DNA of 64,000 bases from Paracoccus tegillarcae (GTDB taxonomy: Bacteria > Pseudomonadota > Alphaproteobacteria > Rhodobacterales > Rhodobacteraceae): the NCBI RefSeq assembly GCF_002847305.1, contig NZ_CP025408.1, forward strand, positions 728,001 through 792,000, in the 5' to 3' direction. Of the stretch, positions 45,111 through 53,706 are shown piece after piece (the first letter of the stretch is position 1; every line of letters starts with the position of its first letter). The position numbers and the translations under genes were made by a program. The notes below the pieces were generated by a model, which was not told the DNA's origin, ran no database searches, and was given only the letters and a program-made list of their open reading frames with translations.

Positions 45111-45619
45111 TCTATGGGTCCTTCCTCATGGTCGGATTCGCCGGCCAGGATAAATTCGATTGCGCGCAGCAGCAGCGCCAGACCTGTCACGATCACCAGA
45201 CCGGCCAACAGCCACTGGAACCATGCTTGCGGTATTCCCAGCAGATTGGTGCGCAGGTTCAACATGACGCTGAGCTGCGCTGATTTCAGAACGGCATAGC
45301 CCATGGTCAAAAAGATCACGCTGCCCAGCAGATCGACCACGATGTCGATGATCAGGTTCAGGCGTGGTGGGAAATGCCGCTCGAACAGATCGACGCTGAT
45401 ATGGCCACCCCGCTTGTCACACAGCGCCATGCCACCAAAGACGACGACGACAAACGCCATCGTGGTGAGATCCAGCGACCCGTAAAGCGGCTTTCCAAAG
45501 GCCCGGCCGATGACATCGAACAGCACCGTTGCCACGACAAAGATCAGCGCGACTGTGCCCAGAAAAGCGGACAGGTTGATCAACCTGTCCGTTACCATTC
45601 TCAGTGTCGGCAGCATCAC
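45107..45619 (-). CDS. dctQ: TRAP transporter small permease
   Basis: The 170-residue protein has four membrane helices and the DctQ pattern (ATVLFDVIGRAFGKPLYGSLDL cut short here, GGHISVDLFE). It joins DctM to form the membrane complex. It overlaps dctP upstream and dctM downstream by 4 bases each. A second ATG directly follows the first, so the start may be one codon later. Confidence 0.93.
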   Translation of the reverse strand: MMLPTLRMVTDRLINLSAFLGTVALIFVVATVLFDVIGRAFGKPLYGSLDLTTMAFVVVVFGGMALCDKRGGHISVDLFERHFPPRLNLIIDIVVDLLGSVIFLTMGYAVLKSAQLSVMLNLRTNLLGIPQAWFQWLLAGLVIVTGLALLLRAIEFILAGESDHEEGPIE

Positions 45620-46605
45620 TCGCCCTGCATCGCGGCCAGCGCGTCGGCGCCGTCAACCGCTGCAACATAAGCATCGGTCACGGGCGCCAAGGCGTCGGTG
45701 AAAGCGGCGACCTCTTCAGGCTTCAGGTCGATCACCACGTTGTTTTCGTCAGCGCGCGCGGCCTCGACCGCGGCATCGGCGGTGACGATCCAGGCATCTT
45801 CTGCCGATTTCGACAGTTCTTCCCCTGCAACCGCGTCGATTGCCGCCTTTGCTTCGTCAGACAGACCGTCATAGACGCCTTGGTTCATCACAACGAAGAA
45901 CACCAGGCGGCCAAGGTTTGCGCCCAGGGTAAAGCTGTCGGCAACCTCGTCCAGCTTGAAATCCGAAAGGGTGGACGCGCCCGAAATTGCACCGTCGATC
46001 AGCCCCGTTTGCAGGCCGTTATAAACCTGCGTCATCGGCATCTGCACAGGCGTTGCGCCAAGGGCCTCGACGGCCTCGCCTGCCGAGGAACCAGCAACAC
46101 GGATCTTGAGACCCGCAAGATCGGCGGGGCTGCGGATTTCAGCCGACTTCATGATAAAGATGTTGGGCTCTGACCCCCATAGCGCCAGCGGCTTTGTGGC
46201 CGGGAACTCGCTTGCCAGATTGTCGTCAAACGCCCGCAGCAGCGCCGGATAGGCCGGCTGGTCCAGCGGCAACGCGTCGGGCATTTCAATGATCATCGTC
46301 TTTGGAAATTGCGACGAGGTATAACCCGGCAGCCCCCAAGCGACATCGGCCACACCCTGCACCACGCGCACATATTGATCAGCCGGGCCGGATCCCAACT
46401 CGCCGCCGTGATAGCCGCGTACCGTCAGTTCGCCGTTGGTGGCGGCGCTGACGCTGTCATTCAACTTGTCGACAACCGCTGCGGTGATGGTGTGCGTCGG
46501 CGCCGAGAAATTGGCGAATTTCAACTCTTGCGCTGCGGTGGCCAGCGGCGTGGCGATGCCGACCGCAAGGCCGGCTGCGATGGTCATTCTGCGGATCGTG
46601 CGCAT
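45616..46605 (-). CDS. dctP: TRAP transporter solute-binding protein, DctP family
   Basis: The 329-residue protein has a Sec signal (AAGLAVGIATPLATAAQ) and a DctP fold: YHGGELGSGPADQYVRVVQG, LAGLKIRVAG and the ligand-binding segment MTQVYNGLQTGLIDGA. The ligand is a carboxylate, identity unknown. The ATG at 46605 has GGGAGAG 7 bases before it, better than the longer frame. First gene of dctPQM. Confidence 0.94.
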   Translation of the reverse strand: MRTIRRMTIAAGLAVGIATPLATAAQELKFANFSAPTHTITAAVVDKLNDSVSAATNGELTVRGYHGGELGSGPADQYVRVVQGVADVAWGLPGYTSSQFPKTMIIEMPDALPLDQPAYPALLRAFDDNLASEFPATKPLALWGSEPNIFIMKSAEIRSPADLAGLKIRVAGSSAGEAVEALGATPVQMPMTQVYNGLQTGLIDGAISGASTLSDFKLDEVADSFTLGANLGRLVFFVVMNQGVYDGLSDEAKAAIDAVAGEELSKSAEDAWIVTADAAVEAARADENNVVIDLKPEEVAAFTDALAPVTDAYVAAVDGADALAAMQGE

Positions 46606-47029
46606 GTGAATTCTCTCCCATATTGTCTTGCTCACGGGCCGTCACGTTGCTGTCGCACCGCCCGTTTATATGCAGCGCAACCTATTCCGCGCGGATCAAT
46701 GCGGCATAATCGATTCCGCAGTCAGACTATAATATTTGCCTATAGCGACGGCCTGATCATGATCCGAAAACCAGTGCGGGCCTTCGGAAATCGCGCAGAA
46801 CTCATATTCATTTCTGCATATGATATTGCATCTATTTCAATTATTTATGGCCGCATTGGCATAATAATAAGAGGCTGCGGCCACGCTGAAATATCTGAAA
46901 TCGGTGCTGCTTCGATATAGAGACTCCAGGCACTCAACCGGCGCCCAAGGTATTGCACTGCCCCGCAAACAGACGCTAGGCGAGGTGGCACGCGGGCAGA
47001 TTTGACCCGCAAAACACCCGGAGGATGCA
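46606..47029. other. Divergent promoter region of dctPQM and the TSUP transporter gene
   Basis: No gene is seen in these 424 bases. An interrupted dyad TGCGG-N11-CCGCA (46700-46720) and a TATAAT box on the plus strand (46728-46733) mark a control region; the matching -35 is unclear. Bases about 46800-46870 are AT-rich. The TSUP ribosome binding site GGAGG lies at the right end. Confidence 0.5.
46700..46720. promoter_or_regulatory. Candidate operator upstream of dctPQM
   Basis: Five-base inverted arms TGCGG and CCGCA are separated by 11 bases, about 95 bases before the dctP start. The spacing suits a dimeric regulator of LysR or GntR type. Either nearby LysR protein could bind here. Confidence 0.35.
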
Positions 47030-47764
47030 ATGGTCGAAGGACTTATGGTGGCGATGATTGCATTCGCTCTGGGCGGCATCCTGAAAGGTGCCATCGGCGC
47101 GGGCACGCCGGTCATCGTCATCCCGTTGATGTCGATCTATTTCGACGTGCCATACGCGGTCTCGGTCTTCGTTTTGCCGGCTTTGCTGTCCAACATCTGG
47201 CAGGGCTGGCAATATCGGCACGCGCTGCTGGATCGAGGCTTTGTCATAAGGCTGGCCATTGGCGCGGCGATCGGTGCGCTGATCGGATCGATCCTTCTGG
47301 CCTCTTTGCCATCGGATTTCCTGTCGATCACGGTTGGCGTGCTGGCGCTGTGTTACATCGGGTTCCGTCTGGCCAAACCCGATTGGCAACTGGATTACGG
47401 GCTGGCCAGCCGGATCGTGCTGCCCGTCGGAGTGATGGCAGGCATTCTGCAGGGTGCGGCAGGCATTTCGGCACCGGTTTCGATGACCTTTCTGCACGCG
47501 TTGAAACTGAGCCGGCCGCAATTCATCGCCACCATTTCGGTGCTGTTCAGTTCGATGGCGATGGTTCAACTGCCCACGCTGACCAGCCTTGGTGTGCTGG
47601 ATGGACAGCGTTTTCTGATCAGCATGGCCGCCTGCATCCCGCTTTTTCTGGGCATGCCTGTCGGCGCCTGGCTTGTGCGCCATGTCCAGCCAAAGGTCTT
47701 TGACCGGCTGATCATGATCTTGCTGTTCGTGATTGCGGTCGGCCTGATCCTGGAATCGCTTTAG
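47030..47764 (+). CDS. TSUP (TauE/SafE) family membrane transporter
   Basis: The 244-residue protein has seven to eight membrane helices and the TSUP repeat pattern (GGILKGAIGAGTPVI, then GILQGAAGISAPVSMTFL). TSUP proteins export or import sulfite, sulfonates or organic anions; the substrate here is not known. Ribosome binding site GGAGG is 5 bases before the ATG. The 3' end overlaps the convergent LysR gene by 53 bases. Confidence 0.9.
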   Translation: MVEGLMVAMIAFALGGILKGAIGAGTPVIVIPLMSIYFDVPYAVSVFVLPALLSNIWQGWQYRHALLDRGFVIRLAIGAAIGALIGSILLASLPSDFLSITVGVLALCYIGFRLAKPDWQLDYGLASRIVLPVGVMAGILQGAAGISAPVSMTFLHALKLSRPQFIATISVLFSSMAMVQLPTLTSLGVLDGQRFLISMAACIPLFLGMPVGAWLVRHVQPKVFDRLIMILLFVIAVGLILESL

Positions 47765-48938
47765 CACCGGTCGCAGCATCGCGCAGTTCCTGCAAAAGCT
47801 CGGCCTGTGCCGCGGTCGGGCGCCAATCCAGACGATGCGTCAGACCGATTGGCCTGCCCGGAAAATCCCATTCAATTTCGAGCGGCACCAACAGGCCCTT
47901 GGTGATCTCGGCCTCGGCCTGCCAGCCGGAAATACAGCCCAGAAAATCGCCGCTGCGCAGCAATTCGCGCATCAGCAGGATCGACCCTGCCTCTATCATG
48001 CTGGCTGGGCTGTCCCGACCCGTCGCGGTGGCGAAGAAGATGTCGAACTGCGCGCGCGCCGGGCTGCCCGCTCTGGGCACCACCCATTGGCTGTCGGCGA
48101 TCAGGGCAGGATCAATGCTGCGCTCGTCGGCCATCGGATGATCCGGCGCGGCCAGCACCAGCAGCCGGTCCTCGAACAGCGGCTCCTGCACGATGTCATC
48201 GACCGGTGCCGGGTCGCGCAGCGCACCGACGATCACGTCGATCTGGCCGCGTCGCAATGCGCCCAGCATGTCCTTGTAGGGACCGTCATTCACGATGACC
48301 GGCAGCCTCGGCCGGCGGCGGCGAAACCGTGTCAGAGCTTGGGGCAGCATGACCGATCGCGCCAAGGGCAACGCGCCAATGACAATCCGACCAGCTTCGC
48401 GGCCATCCAGTTCGGCCAGTTCTGCTCTGGCCTGATCCAACTCGGCAAAGGCCAATAACGCGGCGCGCGCAACGACCTGGCAAGAGCGTGTCGGCACAAC
48501 GCCATAAGGCGTGCGATTGAACAGATCGCGACCGGCCTCTTGTTCAAGCTGGGTCACCGCGCGGTGCACGGTCGGCTGCGCCCGGCCCAGCCGGCGGGCG
48601 GCAAGGGTGAAATTCTCGGCGTCGCAGACCGCAATCAAGGCCGTCAATTGCGAGAAAGACACGATCTGTCCCGCACGGGGCGACACGCCTTCCAGTCCCT
48701 GATCCAGCAGTGCAAAAGCTCTCCGAACGCGACGCACAAGCAGTTGGCCGCGTTCTGTGATGAAGACACCCTTGTTCGATCGCAGATACAGCGGCCCACC
48801 AGCCAGCGTTTCCAACTTGGCAAGCGATTGCGTAACGGCAGGCTGGGACACATTGCAGCACCCCGCAGCCAGCGTCAGGGACCCTGTGTCCTCGACCGCC
48901 AGAAGCACGCGCAGGTGGCGCAAATTTGTGAACGTCAT
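47712..48938 (-). CDS. LysR-family regulator with two N-terminal HTH domains
   Basis: The 408-residue protein carries two LysR winged helices in tandem: residues 1-85 (LRHLRVLLAVEDTGSLTLAA, NVSQPAVTQSLAKLE) and about 92-175 (QLTALIAVCDAENFTLAARR, AQPTVHRAVTQLE), followed by one effector domain. A normal LysR protein is about 300 residues. The ATG at 48938 has GAGG 7 bases before. It is divergent from galB, so control of the galB-galD operon is likely. Its end overlaps the TSUP gene on the other strand. Confidence 0.9.
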   Translation of the reverse strand: MTFTNLRHLRVLLAVEDTGSLTLAAGCCNVSQPAVTQSLAKLETLAGGPLYLRSNKGVFITERGQLLVRRVRRAFALLDQGLEGVSPRAGQIVSFSQLTALIAVCDAENFTLAARRLGRAQPTVHRAVTQLEQEAGRDLFNRTPYGVVPTRSCQVVARAALLAFAELDQARAELAELDGREAGRIVIGALPLARSVMLPQALTRFRRRRPRLPVIVNDGPYKDMLGALRRGQIDVIVGALRDPAPVDDIVQEPLFEDRLLVLAAPDHPMADERSIDPALIADSQWVVPRAGSPARAQFDIFFATATGRDSPASMIEAGSILLMRELLRSGDFLGCISGWQAEAEITKGLLVPLEIEWDFPGRPIGLTHRLDWRPTAAQAELLQELRDAATGAKAIPGSGRPQSRTARS

Positions 48939-49004
48939 CAGACTGCCTCGCGTCACGAAAGCTGAAATAAACGCTGCCACGAAACCTAGGGTGCGAACAG
49001 CCCT

Positions 49005-49019
49005 ATAGCAAAATTTTAT
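49005..49019. promoter_or_regulatory. Candidate LysR site between tandem-HTH regulator and galB
   Basis: The imperfect AT-rich dyad ATA-N9-TAT with centre GCAAAATTT lies about 80 bases before galB and 67 bases before the LysR gene start. It is the most symmetric element in the 161-base divergent gap. Confidence 0.3.
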
Positions 49020-49099
49020 GCACGGAACCCCGGTTCTGTTTTGGTTCAAGAGGGCGCGCGGGCCTAACATCGGCAGGTGCCCAACACGAGGAAGCAACC

Positions 49100-49831
49100 A
49101 TGTCCGACCCCAAGACCGCCCTTGTCATCAGCGCCCATGCCGCCGATTTCGTCTGGCGTAGCGGCGGTGCGATCGCCCTGCATGCACAGATGGGTTATCA
49201 GGTCACCGTCGCTTGTCTGTCCTTCGGCGAACGCGGCGAAAGCGCGCGGCTGTGGAAGGAAGGAAAATCGCTGCAAGAGGTCAAGGACATCCGCCGGGCC
49301 GAAGCCGAGGCCGCAGCCGATGTGCTGGGCGTTCATCACCTCGAATGCTTTGATCTTGGCGATTACCCGCTGCATCTCGAGCGCGAGGATAAATACAAGC
49401 TGGTCGATCTGATCCGCCGGGTACAACCGCGTTTCATGCTGAGCCACAGCCAGTACGATCCCTACAACACCGACCATATGTATATGACACAGATCGCGCT
49501 GGAGGCGCGGATGATCGCTCAGGCCTGGGGACACAAGCCGGGCGAAAAGGTCCTGGGTTCGCCGCAACTATACCTGTTCGAGCCACATCAGACCGAGCAG
49601 ATGGGCTGGAAGCCGGACACATTTCTGGACATCACCACGGTCTGGGACAAAAAGCGCGCGGCGATGGAGCACATGAACGGGCAGGTCCATCTCTGGGACT
49701 ATTACACCCGCGTGGCCCAGCAGCGCGCGAACCATTTCAAGCGCAACTCTGGCGGCCAGTCCGGTGGGCGTGATTGCCAATATGCCGAAGGCTTCCAGTC
49801 GATCTTTCCGCGCACCGTGGATGAGTTGTGA
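49100..49831 (+). CDS. galB: 4-oxalomesaconate hydratase, PIG-L/LmbE family (GalB-like)
   Basis: The 243-residue zinc hydrolase-fold protein starts with LVISAHAADFVWRSGG, the form seen in GalB of Pseudomonas putida, and continues with FGERGESARLW and the metal His region YDPYNTDHMYM. GalB hydrates 4-oxalomesaconate to 4-carboxy-4-hydroxy-2-oxoadipate in gallate and protocatechuate meta-cleavage. Site GAGGAA precedes the ATG. It leads an operon with an extradiol dioxygenase, the aldolase and galD, which supports the role strongly. Confidence 0.85.
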   Translation: MSDPKTALVISAHAADFVWRSGGAIALHAQMGYQVTVACLSFGERGESARLWKEGKSLQEVKDIRRAEAEAAADVLGVHHLECFDLGDYPLHLEREDKYKLVDLIRRVQPRFMLSHSQYDPYNTDHMYMTQIALEARMIAQAWGHKPGEKVLGSPQLYLFEPHQTEQMGWKPDTFLDITTVWDKKRAAMEHMNGQVHLWDYYTRVAQQRANHFKRNSGGQSGGRDCQYAEGFQSIFPRTVDEL

Positions 49832-49833
49832 TC

Positions 49834-50790
49834 ATGGAGAACGCTCACGATCTCGCCCATCTGGCACATGTCGAGATGCTGACCGACCGCTTTGACGAAA
49901 GCCTTGATTTCTTCACCCGCATCTATGGGCTCAAGCTGTCCGGGCAAGACGAAAACAGCGCCTATTTGCGGGCCTGGGATGACTATGAATATCACTCGTT
50001 GAAACTGACCCGGTCGGACAGGACCGGCGTCGGCCATATCGCATACCGCGCCGCCTCGCCCGCCGCGCTGGAACGCCGCGTCACCGCCATCGAAGCGGCG
50101 GGTTTCAAGACGCTTAGCTGGGTGGATGGCGATGAGGGCCATGGCCGCGCCTTCCGGTTCGAGGACCCGTTCGGCCATGTGTTCGAGATCTACTATGACA
50201 CCAACTGGTATGAACCGCAGGCCGATGCCGAACGCGCCGCGCTGAAAAATACCGCCAGCGCATTCACGGGCGCCCCGCCGCGAAGGCTGGATCATGTCAA
50301 TCTGCTGGCCGAGGACGTGACCGAGTTTCGCCGCTTTATGGAAACCTGCCTTGGCAGCCGTGTGACCGAACTGATCCAACTGGACAATGGCCGAATTGGC
50401 GGTTGCTGGTTTACGGTCAACAACAAGACCTATGATCTGGCATGCACCGAAGAACACGGCGGCGGCGATGGCCGTCTGCACCACGTCACCTATGCCACCG
50501 ATCAGCGCGAAGATATCCTGCGCGCTGCCGATATTTTTCTGCAAAACGGCGTCCACATCGAAACCGGCCCGCATAAGCATGCCATTCAGGGCACCTTCTT
50601 TCTGTATGTCTGGGAACCCGCCGGCAACCGCGTCGAGTTGGCCAATGCCGGGGCGCGACTGATCCTTGCGCCGGACTGGCAGCCCATCATCTGGAACGAG
50701 CAGGATCGCAGAAAAGGACAAGCCTGGGGCCTGAAGACCATCGAGAGTTTTCACACCCACGGCACCCCGCCAGCCCGGAAGGAGCACTAA
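49834..50790 (+). CDS. VOC-family extradiol dioxygenase (catechol 2,3-dioxygenase-like)
   Basis: The 318-residue protein contains two vicinal-oxygen-chelate domains (about 8-125 and 143-275). Likely metal ligands in the second are the His of [10 protein letters not shown], the His of LHHVTYATD and the Glu of GNRVELAN, the type I extradiol set. The substrate is a catechol; its place between galB and the aldolase gene suggests a carboxylated or methoxylated one. ATG at 49834 has GGATGAG 8 bases before; GTG at 49828 overlapping galB is the alternative. Confidence 0.87.
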   Translation: MENAHDLAHLAHVEMLTDRFDESLDFFTRIYGLKLSGQDENSAYLRAWDDYEYHSLKLTRSDRTGVGHIAYRAASPAALERRVTAIEAAGFKTLSWVDGDEGHGRAFRFEDPFGHVFEIYYDTNWYEPQADAERAALKNTASAFTGAPPRRLDHVNLLAEDVTEFRRFMETCLGSRVTELIQLDNGRIGGCWFTVNNKTYDLACTEEHGGGDGRLHHVTYATDQREDILRAADIFLQNGVHIETGPHKHAIQGTFFLYVWEPAGNRVELANAGARLILAPDWQPIIWNEQDRRKGQAWGLKTIESFHTHGTPPARKEH

Positions 50791-50791
50791 G

Positions 50792-51463
50792 ATGGGCGTT
50801 GTCGTTCAAAACATCCAACGCGCCGATGCAGGGACCATCTGGGGCCTTGCCGATGCCGGCGTTTCGACCGTTCACGAAGCGCAGGGCCGCATCGGCTGTC
50901 TGGCCAGCCGCTTGCGCCCGATCTTTCCCGGCGCGCGGATAGCCGGCAGCGCCGTCACCGTCAGCGCCGCACCCGGCGACAACTGGATGCTGCACGTCGC
51001 CATCGAACAACTGCAAGAGGGCGATATTCTGGTGCTTGCCCCGACCAGCCCCTGCGATAATGGCTATTTCGGCGATCTGCTGGCGACCAGCGCCATGGCG
51101 CGGGGGTGTCGTGGCCTGATCATCGATGCCGGTGTCCGCGATGTGCGCGATCTGACAGAGATGGGCTTTCCTGTCTGGTCCAGGGCGATCAGCGCGCAGG
51201 GAACGATCAAGGAAACCGTTGGCTCGGTCAATGTGCCGGTGGTCTGCGGCAATCAGGTGATCAACGCGGGCGACGTGATCGTGGCCGATGATGACGGCGT
51301 CTGCGTGGTGCGTCGCGCCGATGCCGATGAGGTTCTGGCCGCCGCGACCAAGCGCACGGCCGCCGAAGAGGCCAAGCGGGAAAGGCTGGCCTCGGGCGAG
51401 TTGGGGCTGGACATCTATGACATGCGACCGAGGCTAGAGGCCAAGGGGCTGAAATATATCTGA
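50792..51463 (+). CDS. ligK: 4-carboxy-4-hydroxy-2-oxoadipate aldolase / oxaloacetate decarboxylase, RraA fold
   Basis: The 223-residue class II pyruvate aldolase has the RraA/HMG-aldolase marks ([35 protein letters not shown] with the catalytic Arg and metal Asp). It splits the GalB product into pyruvate and oxaloacetate. AAGGAG precedes the ATG. The gene starts directly after the dioxygenase stop. Names proA, ligK and galC are used for the same activity in different species. Confidence 0.9.
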   Translation: MGVVVQNIQRADAGTIWGLADAGVSTVHEAQGRIGCLASRLRPIFPGARIAGSAVTVSAAPGDNWMLHVAIEQLQEGDILVLAPTSPCDNGYFGDLLATSAMARGCRGLIIDAGVRDVRDLTEMGFPVWSRAISAQGTIKETVGSVNVPVVCGNQVINAGDVIVADDDGVCVVRRADADEVLAAATKRTAAEEAKRERLASGELGLDIYDMRPRLEAKGLKYI

Positions 51464-51487
51464 GACGGCAGCGCAGGGATGGGATGG

Positions 51488-51571
51488 ATGGCGATGACGC
51501 TTGAACAGGCAGCCGTGTTGGACGCGGCAAACCGGGTGCAGTTGCACGCAACCGACGGGCACACCGCATGA
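51488..51571 (+). CDS. Possible 27-residue leader or gene remnant
   Basis: A short frame (MAMTLEQAAVLDAANRVQ, ending DGHTA) starts at 51488, with GGGATGG just upstream, and its stop overlaps the galD ATG as ATGA. Like all real neighbours here it uses coupling to the next gene. It may be a coupling leader, or the start of a lost gene. No homology is recognised. Confidence 0.3.
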   Translation: MAMTLEQAAVLDAANRVQLHATDGHTA

Positions 51572-52617
51572 GCGACGGCATCCCCTGTCTCTGGATGCGC
51601 GGTGGCACCTCGAAAGGCGCCTATTTTCTGGCATCGGACCTGCCCGATGCACCTGATCAGCGAAACGCGCTGCTGCTGCGCATCATGGGCAGTCCCGATC
51701 CCCAGCAGATCGACGGGATCGGCGGAGCCGATCCGCTGACCTCGAAGGTCGCAATCCTGTCGCCCTCTTCACGCCCGGATGCGGATGTCGATTATCTCTT
51801 CCTGCAGGTCTTTATTGATCAGCCTCTGGTGTCAGACGCGCAAGGCTGCGGCAATATACTGGCCGGTGTCGGACCTGCCGCCATCGAACGCGGGCTGGTG
51901 CCGCTTGCCGGCGATGAAACCCTGATCCGCATCCACATGTTGAATACGGGCGAGGTGGCCGAGGCGACGGTTCGCACCAAAGACGGCCGCGTCGTTTACT
52001 CTGGCGATGCGGCGATCGACGGCGTGCCGGGAACCGCCGCACCCATACCGCTTATGTTTCAAAACATTGCCGGATCAATGACCGGCGCGCTGCTGCCTAC
52101 CGGCAACCCTGTCGAAACCGTCGAAGGCGTTGCCTGCACCCTGATCGACAACGGCATGCCCATCGTGGTCATGCGCGCCGCCGATTTCGGGCTGAGCGGG
52201 CAGGAAAGCCGCGATCAGCTGGATGCCGATGGGGCGCTGAAAGCCCGGATAGAGGCGATCCGGCTGTCCTGCGGTCCGCTGATGAATCTGGGCGATGTGC
52301 GCGACAAGAGCGTGCCCAAGATGACGCTGGTATCGCCACCGATGGCGGGTGGCACGATCAGCACGCGCAGCTTTATCCCGCACCGCTGTCACGCCACCAT
52401 CGGTGTTTTCGCAGCAGTCAGCGTGGCCACCGCCTGCACGCTGCCCGGCTCACCCGCATTCGAGTTGGCACGCCTGCCGGATGATGGTCGCTTTCTGGTC
52501 GAACATCCCACCGGCGCGGCAGAGGTGCTGATCCGGCAGGACGCGAACGGCGCTGTCACCGCCGCCGGCACGCTGCGCACCGCGCGCAAGTTGTTTGACG
52601 GGCTGGTGTTTCCCTAG
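51568..52617 (+). CDS. galD: 4-oxalomesaconate tautomerase, PrpF family (GalD-like)
   Basis: The 349-residue protein belongs to the PrpF/GalD isomerase family: CLWMRGGTSKGAYFLASDL, GIGGADPLTSKVAIL, QGCGNILAGVGP and the late IPHRCHATIG. GalD converts the keto and enol forms of 4-oxalomesaconate so that GalB can hydrate it. Last gene of galB-dioxygenase-aldolase-galD. It converges on a dehydrogenase gene. Confidence 0.92.
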   Translation: MSDGIPCLWMRGGTSKGAYFLASDLPDAPDQRNALLLRIMGSPDPQQIDGIGGADPLTSKVAILSPSSRPDADVDYLFLQVFIDQPLVSDAQGCGNILAGVGPAAIERGLVPLAGDETLIRIHMLNTGEVAEATVRTKDGRVVYSGDAAIDGVPGTAAPIPLMFQNIAGSMTGALLPTGNPVETVEGVACTLIDNGMPIVVMRAADFGLSGQESRDQLDADGALKARIEAIRLSCGPLMNLGDVRDKSVPKMTLVSPPMAGGTISTRSFIPHRCHATIGVFAAVSVATACTLPGSPAFELARLPDDGRFLVEHPTGAAEVLIRQDANGAVTAAGTLRTARKLFDGLVFP

Positions 52618-52641
52618 GAACCCCGCCGGGCCGACCGACCA

Positions 52642-53529
52642 CTAGAGCCGGGACAGGATGGTATCGGCCCGCGCGATCAGATCATCCTCGCCGGGTGGAA
52701 CACCCAGATCGGCAATCAGTTTCTGCCAATCCGCAGTGGCCGCGGCCATGCGCCCGCCCAACCCCAACTGATCGACGGTGATCGCCACCTCCTGCATCTC
52801 GGCCGCGCGGCGCGCGCCGTGGACCATCATCCGTTCCAGATTGTATGAGCCCCGCTCGCGCCACTTGATATCAGGGTCCGACCGTTCCAACGATCCGATC
52901 ACCTCGTCCTCGACACCGGCGCGGCGCGCGGCCAGGAAACACTCGGCGGTCAGCGCTTCGAGGCCCTTTATCATGACCGAACGCAGCATCTTGATCGACG
53001 ATGCACGCCCGACCTCGTCGCCGGCCAGTTCGGGCCGCATGTCCAGCGCACGCAGAATGCCCGCGGCCATCGCAGCATGCGGCCCGGACAGAAAAAGCGG
53101 TACATGATGAAACTTTGGATAGACCGGCGACATGACCGCGACATCGACATAGCGCCCGCCGGCAGCCTCGATCACGCCCGCTGCGCGGCGTTTGGTGCCC
53201 GGCGCACAGGAATTGCAATCAAGCCACAGCGCGCCGTCGCGGATCCACGGTGCGGCAGCCAAGGCCGCAGTCAGGGCCTGATCGGCGGTGACGACGCAAA
53301 ATATGGTCTCTGCGCCGGCCAGTGCGGCCTGCAGATCGGCCTTGCCATCGACCTCATGCGCCGCATAGCGATCTGTCATGACAGTTCTTGTGTCATCCGT
53401 GCGGGTCTTGATGTCATAGGCTCTTATAAAATCCGGGCGCCCCTCGCCCCAGCCTGCGACAAAAGCAGAGGCAGCCTCACCAAACCCAACAAAGGTTACA
53501 TTTTCAGGGCGTTCGGGCGGCTTGCTCAT
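52642..53529 (-). CDS. NAD(P)-dependent oxidoreductase with DUF1932 domain
   Basis: The 295-residue protein has an N-terminal NAD(P) Rossmann motif VTFVGFGEAASAF (G-x-G-x-x-A) and a C-terminal helical DUF1932-like domain (SIKMLRSVMIKGLEALTAE). It resembles beta-hydroxyacid and 6-phosphogluconate dehydrogenases. It is not of the LigC type, though it could oxidise another intermediate of the ring pathway. GGAGAGG precedes the ATG at 53529. Confidence 0.82.
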   Translation of the reverse strand: MSKPPERPENVTFVGFGEAASAFVAGWGEGRPDFIRAYDIKTRTDDTRTVMTDRYAAHEVDGKADLQAALAGAETIFCVVTADQALTAALAAAPWIRDGALWLDCNSCAPGTKRRAAGVIEAAGGRYVDVAVMSPVYPKFHHVPLFLSGPHAAMAAGILRALDMRPELAGDEVGRASSIKMLRSVMIKGLEALTAECFLAARRAGVEDEVIGSLERSDPDIKWRERGSYNLERMMVHGARRAAEMQEVAITVDQLGLGGRMAAATADWQKLIADLGVPPGEDDLIARADTILSRL

Positions 53530-53706
53530 GATCCTCTCCGTCAGGTTGCAACAACTCTGGCAGGTCACCGTTCTGCAGGCCATCGCCTATTCCCCGGGCT
53601 TATGGCAAGGCACGAATTTTCTATCACGGGCAGGATCGCCGCGCACCGTATAGCCACGCGCCCGGCATGGCCCGGGATCACGTGACAGGCCCCGCGAGAA
53701 CGCCCG

